Below are positions 8,057-13,204 of a stretch of DNA of 30,120 bases, one piece after another (the first letter of the stretch is position 1; each line of letters begins with the position of its first letter). Below the pieces are notes generated by a model. That model worked only from the letters and a program-made list of their open reading frames with translations. It was not told where the DNA came from and ran no database searches. Origin of the DNA: an uncultured Oscillospiraceae bacterium (GTDB lineage Bacteria > Bacillota > Clostridia > Oscillospirales > Oscillospiraceae); assembly GCA_910585735.1 (NCBI GenBank), contig CAJUEU010000001.1, positions 68,028-98,147 of the forward strand, written 5' to 3'. The translations under genes were made by a program, and so were the position numbers.

Positions 8057-8519
8057 CCTCTTCCTTCAGGAGCTGGATCGCCACGCGAACGACACGGGAC
8101 AATCGGGAGATTTTTTCCGCTTTTTCCATTTTCTCCAACCGTTCTTCCTTGAGAAAAGGTTTTAGCGCGGTAAGTAAAGCGGTTTTTTCGTCGTCTTGGG
8201 AGGAATATTCTGAAAAGACCCGAAGGGCAATAGAGATCAGCTTGGGGTCAATGTCCGGGAGAGCGCTGCCGCTCAAAGCGCCTAAAAGGGAAGAGAGGTC
8301 AGGCGCCTGCTGAGACGGGAGGTCGTCAGCCGCGGGAGCGGGCGTATCCACGGGGACAAATTCGATATCTTGGGCCTCGGGCTCAGGCATGTGTGGAGCA
8401 GCGTTTTGGGATGGATCATTTCCAGTGAGGGCCCGGGCAATGGCGGTGATCTGCCCCATAGTCTCCGGGTCACCTAATATGGCTTGTAGCTGTTCTTGCA
8501 GGTCGGCTATGGGGATCAC
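8040..8519 (-). CDS. Hypothetical helical protein, possible spore-associated; odd start
   Basis: The open frame gives 159 residues if GTG 8519 is used. The N-terminus (ADLQEQLQAILGDPETMGQI) and C-terminus (KTALLTALKPFLKEERLEKMEKAEKISRLSRVVRVAIQLL) are clearly helical and flank a low-complexity, acidic, proline-rich linker (about residues 38-75). I do not recognise a named family. The start is unusual: GTG 8519 overlaps the Shine-Dalgarno sequence GGAGGTGATC itself, a full match to the 16S rRNA 3' end, and a stop codon (TAA) lies three codons upstream. The codon at the correct distance is ATA at 8510, giving an N-terminus xADLQEQLQ. The first in-frame ATG is at residue 21. It lies 22 bases downstream of the neighbouring gene's stop in the same operon. 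Confidence 0.65.
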   Translation of the reverse strand: MIPIADLQEQLQAILGDPETMGQITAIARALTGNDPSQNAAPHMPEPEAQDIEFVPVDTPAPAADDLPSQQAPDLSSLLGALSGSALPDIDPKLISIALRVFSEYSSQDDEKTALLTALKPFLKEERLEKMEKAEKISRLSRVVRVAIQLLKEEGGSGV

Positions 8520-8541
8520 CTCCGTTTACGAATTCAATCGC

Positions 8542-8820
8542 TCAAGCTTTGGTCTTTTTTTGAAGCCCTTCCACCGCGTGAGCCCCTTCTGGGGTGCCCA
8601 TGACCTGATTGAGCAAGCCCATCAGTTCTTCCGGCTTTCCCTTCGCCGCGGCTTGGGCGGCGGCCTGTAAGCCGCTTCCGGCTTTTTGGTTGAGCAGGCT
8701 CATAAGTTTCTGGGTCTCCGGGGAGGAGAGCAGGGACTTCAGAGCGGCGGGATCCCCAAGAAGTTTGGCGGCTTGTGGATCTTTTTTCAGGATATCCAGC
8801 GTGGGATCGGGGTTTGGCAT
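8542..8820 (-). CDS. Small helical repeat protein, unknown function
   Basis: A 92-residue protein, first gene of the minus-strand operon. It consists of short helices with DP-type turns: DPTLDILKKDPQAAKLLGDP, AALKSLLSSPETQKLMSLLN, and a later PEELMGLLNQVMGTPEGAHAV, separated by an alanine-rich stretch. The LLGDP..LKSLL segment resembles LGDPETMGQI at the N-terminus of the next gene, so the two may be distant relatives. The pattern recalls STI1-like DP repeats, but a true relation is not shown. The frame continues upstream to 8871; ATG 8820 is preferred because GGAGG sits 8 bases before it. The lysine-rich end (GLQKKTKA) is short and basic. Expression may be sporulation-controlled, judged from the promoter-like element upstream. 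Confidence 0.68.
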   Translation of the reverse strand: MPNPDPTLDILKKDPQAAKLLGDPAALKSLLSSPETQKLMSLLNQKAGSGLQAAAQAAAKGKPEELMGLLNQVMGTPEGAHAVEGLQKKTKA

Positions 8821-8856
8821 GAAGCATCCCTCCGTGCAATTTATTTGGGTTCGCTT

Positions 8857-8883
8857 TATTATATGAATCATGACAGGAAAGGT
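8857..8883 (-). promoter_or_regulatory. Candidate sigma-K/sigma-E like promoter of the minus-strand operon
   Basis: On the minus strand AC (8883-8882), a 16-base spacer and CATATAATA (8865-8857) match the mother-cell sigma-K pattern AC-N16-CATAnnnTA. The same bases contain TATAAT, so a sigma-A promoter with a poor -35 is an alternative. It ends about 37 bases before ATG 8820. Confidence 0.35.
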
Positions 8884-8891
8884 GACTCAAT

Positions 8892-9482
8892 ATGAAATGG
8901 CTTGTATTTTCAGACTCTCATGGAAATCTGAATTATATGAAGCAGGCGGTGGAGGCGGAAAAGCCGGATAAGGTACTTCATTTAGGGGATGTGATCCGTG
9001 ACGCAAAACAGCTTCAGGAAAGCTTTCCTGAATTGAATATGGAGTGGGTCGTGGGAAACTGCGACGGCTATAACGGGGATGACAGCGCTCCGTCGGAGAA
9101 GGAGATCTTCATGGGAGAAAAGAGACTTCTGATCTGCCATGGACATACCTACCAGGTGAAGCTGGGGATCGGAATGCTCACCAACGAGGCGCGGGGAAGA
9201 GGGGCCGACGCAGTCCTCTTTGGACATACGCACGAACCCCTGTGCTTTATGGAGGGAAATCTGTGGATCATGAATCCTGGTACGTGCAGCGGAGTGCCCA
9301 GAGCCACATATGGAGTGATGGAGCTGGTGGACGGAAAGCTGACTTGCCGAACGGCGGATGCTAAAAAGCTGGGGATGGGCGGCGAGAAGGAGAAAAGACG
9401 CTGGTTTTTTAGAAAGAGTCTGAATCGTAATTTTCAACAGTTTCTTCAAATATATATGAGAGAAAGGGTTGTGAAAGAATGA
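8892..9482 (+). CDS. YfcE/MJ0936-type metallophosphoesterase
   Basis: A 196-residue calcineurin-like phosphoesterase. The two-metal motifs are complete: D8-S-H10-GN, HLGD33, GNCDG (N56), ICHGH (about 81-85) and GHTH (111-114). Family members hydrolyse phosphodiesters such as bis-p-nitrophenyl phosphate in vitro; the physiological substrate is unknown. Beyond about residue 160 there is a basic extension (GEKEKRRWFFRKSLNRNFQQ) that is longer than usual and may bind nucleic acid or membrane, which is only an inference. The start ATG 8892 has GGAAAGGTG upstream. It overlaps the following aminotransferase gene by 4 bases (ATGA) and so is probably translationally coupled to it. Confidence 0.9.
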   Translation: MKWLVFSDSHGNLNYMKQAVEAEKPDKVLHLGDVIRDAKQLQESFPELNMEWVVGNCDGYNGDDSAPSEKEIFMGEKRLLICHGHTYQVKLGIGMLTNEARGRGADAVLFGHTHEPLCFMEGNLWIMNPGTCSGVPRATYGVMELVDGKLTCRTADAKKLGMGGEKEKRRWFFRKSLNRNFQQFLQIYMRERVVKE

Positions 9483-10684
9483 AGTACGATTTTACCAGCA
9501 TTATGGAGCGAAAAGGGAAGGATGCCATTGCGTTGGATAATCTGGGGGTAGGTTTTGCCCCGGGAGTACCCAAGGATGGATTTGACGCGATCCCCATGTG
9601 GATTGCCGACATGAATTTTCCTCTGTGCCCCACGATTCCTGAGGCTATCATTGAACGGGCGAAAGAGCCCCACTATGGTTATTTCTCTCCCCGGCAGGAG
9701 TATTTTGATGAGATCATCCGCTGGCAGGAGACACGTAATGGAGTCAGGGGATTGACCAAGGAGCACATTGGCTATGAAAATGGCGTCTTGGGCGGTGTGG
9801 TCTCAGCACTCAATGTTCTTTGCTCCAGAGGAGATAATGTGCTTCTTCATTCTCCTACATACATCGGGTTTACTGCCAGCCTGACCAACAATGGCTACAA
9901 TATTGTTCATTCCCCCTTGGTGAAGGATGAACAGGACATTTGGCGGATGGATTTTGCCGATATGGAAAAGAAAATCGTGGAGAATAAGATCCATGCTATG
10001 GTATTCTGTTCACCACACAATCCCTGTGGCCGGGTCTGGGAGCGCTGGGAGCTGGAAAAAGTGATGGAGCTGTGCGAAAAGTATGATGTGAAGGTGGTTT
10101 CCGATGAGATCTGGTCTGACATCATCCTGGCGGGACACAAGCATATCCCCACACAGATGACCAACGAATGGGCCCGGCAGAATGTGGTGGCTATGTATGC
10201 CCCCTCCAAGACCTTCAATTTGGCCGGACTGGTGGGCTCCTATCACATCATCTATAATAAGACTCTGCGGGAGCGGGTGGAGAAGGAATCCTCCCTGGGC
10301 CACTATAACAGCATGAACCTGCTTTCCATGTATGCTCTGATTGGCGCATACAAGCCCGAGGGATATGAGTGGGCGGACGAACTGCGGGAGACCATTACCG
10401 GCAACGTGGACTGGGCGGTAGATTATATCAGGAACCATTTTGAGGGTGTGGAGGTTTCCAAGCCTCAGGGGACCTATATGCTTTTTGTGGACTGCACCAA
10501 ATGGTGTGCGACCCACAATAAGACCATTGAGGATGTGGAGCGGGCCTGCTGGGATGTGGGCGTGGCGATCCAGGACGGCAGAATGTTCCATGGTCCTTGT
10601 CACCTGCGGATGAACCTGGCACTGCCCCTGAGCCGGGTCCAGGAGGCCTTCCACCGTTTGGATCAGTACGTGTTCAATGCCTGA
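9479..10684 (+). CDS. MalY/PatB family PLP-dependent C-S lyase or aminotransferase
   Basis: A 401-residue fold-type I PLP enzyme. Family marks are AIPMWIADMNFPLCP (the MalY/PatB N-terminal signature), PHYGYFSP, YENGVLGGVVSAL, CSPHNPCGRVW, SDEIWSDIIL and the PLP lysine in APSKTFNLAGL (Lys244). Relatives cleave cystathionine or cysteine conjugates (beta C-S lyase), giving pyruvate, ammonia and a thiol via 2-aminoacrylate; some act as aminotransferases. Substrate is not decided by sequence. The ATG overlaps the preceding phosphoesterase, and a RidA gene follows 30 bases later, which fits the enamine chemistry. Confidence 0.88.
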   Translation: MKYDFTSIMERKGKDAIALDNLGVGFAPGVPKDGFDAIPMWIADMNFPLCPTIPEAIIERAKEPHYGYFSPRQEYFDEIIRWQETRNGVRGLTKEHIGYENGVLGGVVSALNVLCSRGDNVLLHSPTYIGFTASLTNNGYNIVHSPLVKDEQDIWRMDFADMEKKIVENKIHAMVFCSPHNPCGRVWERWELEKVMELCEKYDVKVVSDEIWSDIILAGHKHIPTQMTNEWARQNVVAMYAPSKTFNLAGLVGSYHIIYNKTLRERVEKESSLGHYNSMNLLSMYALIGAYKPEGYEWADELRETITGNVDWAVDYIRNHFEGVEVSKPQGTYMLFVDCTKWCATHNKTIEDVERACWDVGVAIQDGRMFHGPCHLRMNLALPLSRVQEAFHRLDQYVFNA

Positions 10685-10714
10685 GAGGATCTATTTTTGA
10701 GAGGAGTTGCTGTT

Positions 10715-11086
10715 ATGAAAGTCATTAGTACCGATAAGGCGCCGGGAGCCATCGGACCGTATTCCCAGGGCTATGAGGCTGGCGGTCTGGTCATTACCTC
10801 AGGTCAGCTTCCAGTGGATTCCGCTACCGGGGCCATGCCGGAAGGTATTGCCGCCCAGGCGGAGGAGAGCTGCAAAAATGTGGGCGCCATTCTGGCCGCT
10901 GCCGGGGTAGGTTTTGACAAGGTTATCAAAACGACCTGTTTTCTGGCTGATATGGGCGATTTTGCCGCTTTTAACGAGGTGTACGCCAAATACTTCACCT
11001 CCAAGCCTGCACGGAGCTGCGTGGCTGTTAAGACTCTGCCCAAGAACGCGCTTTGCGAGATCGAGGCCATTGCGGTCAAGGAGTAA
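10715..11086 (+). CDS. ridA: RidA family reactive enamine/imine deaminase
   Basis: A 123-residue member of the RidA/YjgF/UK114 family, cytoplasmic trimers that hydrolyse reactive enamines or imines such as 2-aminoacrylate to keto acids. The sequence is canonical: KAPGAIGPYSQGYEAGG, TSGQLPVD, KTTCFLADMGDFAAFNEVYAKYF and KPARSCVAVKTLPKNALCEIEAIAV, with the carboxylate-binding arginine at residue 100. The frame reads back to TTG 10697, but GAGGAG (10701-10706) precedes ATG 10715 by 8 bases. It is third in an operon with a PLP lyase that would release exactly the type of intermediate it removes. A strong terminator follows. Confidence 0.95.
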   Translation: MKVISTDKAPGAIGPYSQGYEAGGLVITSGQLPVDSATGAMPEGIAAQAEESCKNVGAILAAAGVGFDKVIKTTCFLADMGDFAAFNEVYAKYFTSKPARSCVAVKTLPKNALCEIEAIAVKE

Positions 11087-11115
11087 GCCCAACATATTTG
11101 ATCCCACAGAAAAAG

Positions 11116-11156
11116 AAGCACCGAAGGAACCTTTTCTGGTTCCTTCGGTGCTTTTT
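11116..11156. terminator. Bidirectional terminator between ridA and mtnA
   Basis: A perfect 16-bp stem (11116-11131 with 11138-11153) has the loop TTTTCT, followed by a T run on the plus strand and by TTCTTTTTCT on the minus strand. It closes both convergent transcripts. Confidence 0.93.
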
Positions 11157-11169
11157 GACGCACGATACC

Positions 11170-12249
11170 TTACTGATTGGTTTTTGGCTTGATTCCCAGC
11201 TTCTCAAAGGATTTGTCGAAGGGGGGATAGGCAATGCCCTTTTCGGTGATGACTCCTGTGATGAGTGTGTGGTCGGTCACGTCAAAGGCGGGGTTGAACA
11301 CCTTGACCCCCTCGGGGGCCATGCGCTGGGCATACCAGGTCTCGGTGACCTCTTCAGGCTTACGCTCCTCGATGACGATCTCGTCCCCGGTGGCGATGGA
11401 GAGGTCGATGGTGGAGGTGGGTACGCAGGTAAAAATGGGAATGCCGTAGTGCTTGGCCAGGATGGCCACAGCACTGGTGCCGATCTTGTTGGCAAAGTCC
11501 CCGTTGGCCGCCATTCGGTCACAGCCCACAAAGATAATATCCACCTTGCCCCGCTTCATCAGCAGAGAGGCCATGTTGTCGCAGAGCAGGGTGGTGTCCA
11601 CTCCGGCGGTCTGCATCTCAAAGGCGGAGAGCCGTGCCCCTTGGAGCAAGGGACGGGTTTCGTCGCAATAGACCCGCAGGTCGTCCCAGCCATTCTCAAG
11701 AGCCACATACACGGGAGCCAGGGCGGTACCGTATTTGGCGGTGGCCAGAGTGCCGGCGTTGCAGTGGGTCAGGATGCCGTCCCCGCGGTGGAGCAGTTCA
11801 AAGCCAAGCTGGCCGATAGAGCGGCTGATGGCGATGTCCTCCTCACGGATGGCGTGGGCCTCCTGAAGGAGCCGCTTCTTCATATCAGCGATTGTGAGGA
11901 CGGCCCTGTTCTCGTCCAGCACGTTCTCCATCCGCTTCAGCGCCCAGGACAGGTTGACGGCGGTGGGACGGGCGGAGTCCAGATATGCTTTTTGCTTGCG
12001 GAAGTTATCACAGAAGGCATCCATATCCCCGGTCTCCAACTGGGCGGAAAGCAGGTAGATACCGTAGGCGGCGGCCACGCCGATGGCGGGAGCTCCCCGT
12101 ACCCGGAGGGCATAAATAGCCTCCCAAATGTCCTCTGCCTTGGAAAGATGGAGGTACTTGACCTCGCAGGGAAGAAGGGTCTGGTCCAGGATCACAAGCT
12201 CTTTTTCATCCTCGGACAATACCACGCTATTCAGACTTAGGGCGTTCAT
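11170..12249 (-). CDS. mtnA: S-methyl-5-thioribose-1-phosphate isomerase
   Basis: A 359-residue enzyme of the eIF2B-like aldose-ketose isomerase group that converts methylthioribose-1-phosphate to methylthioribulose-1-phosphate in methionine salvage. Visible are ALRVRGAPAIGVAAAYG (phosphate-binding RGAPA), the catalytic cysteine in LTHCNAGTLAT (Cys163) and the catalytic aspartate in FVGCDRMAANGDFANKIGT (Asp244). Length is normal. The frame reads upstream to 12282, but AGGA lies 6 bases before ATG 12249. No other salvage gene is near, and no SAM or other recognisable riboswitch lies upstream. In some bacteria MtnA-like proteins also act on other sugar phosphates (for example the DHAP shunt), so the exact pathway is inferred. 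Codon use is C/G-rich, as in valS and gltX. Confidence 0.93.
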   Translation of the reverse strand: MNALSLNSVVLSEDEKELVILDQTLLPCEVKYLHLSKAEDIWEAIYALRVRGAPAIGVAAAYGIYLLSAQLETGDMDAFCDNFRKQKAYLDSARPTAVNLSWALKRMENVLDENRAVLTIADMKKRLLQEAHAIREEDIAISRSIGQLGFELLHRGDGILTHCNAGTLATAKYGTALAPVYVALENGWDDLRVYCDETRPLLQGARLSAFEMQTAGVDTTLLCDNMASLLMKRGKVDIIFVGCDRMAANGDFANKIGTSAVAILAKHYGIPIFTCVPTSTIDLSIATGDEIVIEERKPEEVTETWYAQRMAPEGVKVFNPAFDVTDHTLITGVITEKGIAYPPFDKSFEKLGIKPKTNQ

Positions 12250-12395
12250 GGAAATTCCTCGCTTTCCGGGGCCGGAGCCCACTATAATGTTGCTATTAGA
12301 GTATCATGATTCGACTCGGATTGCAACGTCTGAGAAAGGAAAAACAGCCGGAATTTTTAAAAATTTCCGAATAGCGGAGAAAGAGGTGATTTTGC
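12250..12395. other. Intergenic region between divergent mtnA and the T-box leader
   Basis: No coding potential or RNA gene is seen here. On the minus strand TATAGT (12284-12279 region) may be the mtnA -10, but I find no good -35. An AT-rich imperfect palindrome lies at about 12349-12369. The rest is uninformative. Confidence 0.4.
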
Positions 12396-12424
12396 TTGAC
12401 TTTTTTTCTGTTTTCCCCTATACT
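12396..12424 (+). promoter_or_regulatory. Promoter of the valS T-box operon
   Basis: TTGACT (12396-12401), 17 bases rich in T and C, and TATACT (12419-12424). The RNA would begin near 12431, directly at the start of the T-box leader. Confidence 0.75.
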
Positions 12425-12430
12425 AATAGC

Positions 12431-12692
12431 GACAAAAGGCAAGGAAGGGGAGGAGTACGCCCCGGGGGAAGCAAAGAGAGGAGCCGGTCGGTGTAAGGCT
12501 CTCAGAACCCGGAACGGAAGGTCGCCCCGGAGCCGCGGACCCCAGCGTGGGGGCTGATACCCCTTATCGGCCCTACGTAAGGTTTGTCGTTTCCCTCGTT
12601 ACGGGAGCAGAGTGCGGGCATATCCTGCCCGAATTCAGGTGGTACCACGGAATTTTTCCGCCCTGAGGCCGAAAGGCTTCGGGGCGGTTTTT
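12431..12692 (+). promoter_or_regulatory. Valine T-box riboswitch with leader terminator
   Basis: The leader has the canonical order. AGAGAGGAGCCGGTCGGTG marks the stem I region; GGAAGGTCGCCCCGGAGC places the specifier as GTC (12521-12523), a valine codon; AGGTGGTACCACGG (12637-12650) is the T-box. TGGT (12640-12643) would pair with the ACCA end expected for tRNA-Val, whose discriminator is A. TCAGG (12635-12639) can pair with CCTGA (12662-12666) to form the antiterminator, competing with the terminator stem 12658-12670/12675-12687, which has a GAAA loop and five T residues (12688-12692). Known mechanism: uncharged tRNA stabilises the antiterminator and lets transcription proceed into the GNAT gene and valS. 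Confidence 0.93.
12658..12692 (+). terminator. T-box leader terminator
   Basis: A 13-bp stem, with two G-U pairs, closed by the tetraloop GAAA (12671-12674) and followed by TTTTT. It is the off-state structure of the valine T-box. Confidence 0.88.
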
Positions 12693-12711
12693 GTTAGACG
12701 GGGGTGGAATC

Positions 12712-13203
12712 ATGGAATATAAAATTCGCGGCTTGGAGCCCGATGAAGTGGAGGCTGCTATGACCCTTGCCTTGGAAGTCTTTCTCCAGTTTGAAGCTCC
12801 AGAGTACCCAGCTGAGGGAACGGAGACATTTCGGCGTGATATTGTGGAGAATAAGGATTTTATCGCCAAGTGTAAGGCGGGGCGCTGTCCGCTGTATGGT
12901 GCCTTTGATGGAAAGGAACTCATATCCATGATGGGAATGCGGGAAAATCGAACCCATATCAATCTGGTCTTTACCAAGAGCGAATACCATCGAAAGGGGC
13001 TTGCCACAGCGGTTTTTTGTTACTTGCTGGAGGACATTGGAAAGGATGACCCACCACCCCAGGCTATCACTCTGAATTCCTCACCCTATGGCCTTCCTTT
13101 CTATCTGGCCCTTGGTTTTGAGCCCCAAGGAGAGGAACAGGAACAGAATGGGATAAGATATACACCAATGAAATACGTGATAAACCAACAAAGGAGTGTT
13201 TGA
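12712..13203 (+). CDS. GNAT family N-acetyltransferase
   Basis: A 163-residue acetyltransferase. The acetyl-CoA pyrophosphate-binding motif is HINLVFTKSEYHRKGLATAV (R94-K-G-L-A), preceded by strand MMGMRENRTHI and followed by the C-terminal NSSPYGLPFYLALGFEP typical of the GNAT fold. Substrate is unknown. The start ATG 12712 has GGGGTGG upstream; the in-frame codon at 12691 lies inside the terminator T run and is rejected. The stop at 13203 is one base before the valS ATG, with the valS Shine-Dalgarno AAAGGAG inside this gene, so it is part of the valine T-box transcript. It may act on an amino acid or aminoacylation-related substrate, which is inference from context. Confidence 0.85.
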   Translation: MEYKIRGLEPDEVEAAMTLALEVFLQFEAPEYPAEGTETFRRDIVENKDFIAKCKAGRCPLYGAFDGKELISMMGMRENRTHINLVFTKSEYHRKGLATAVFCYLLEDIGKDDPPPQAITLNSSPYGLPFYLALGFEPQGEEQEQNGIRYTPMKYVINQQRSV

Positions 13204-13204
13204 T

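Noticed and set aside
11053..12240. Long open frame (395 codons) on the plus strand opposite mtnA
   Set aside because: A shadow of the GC-rich codon use of mtnA; it also crosses the ridA-mtnA terminator and has no recognisable protein.
12349..12369. AT-rich imperfect palindrome upstream of the T-box promoter
   Set aside because: The symmetry is imperfect and the sequence is low complexity, so I cannot support an operator.
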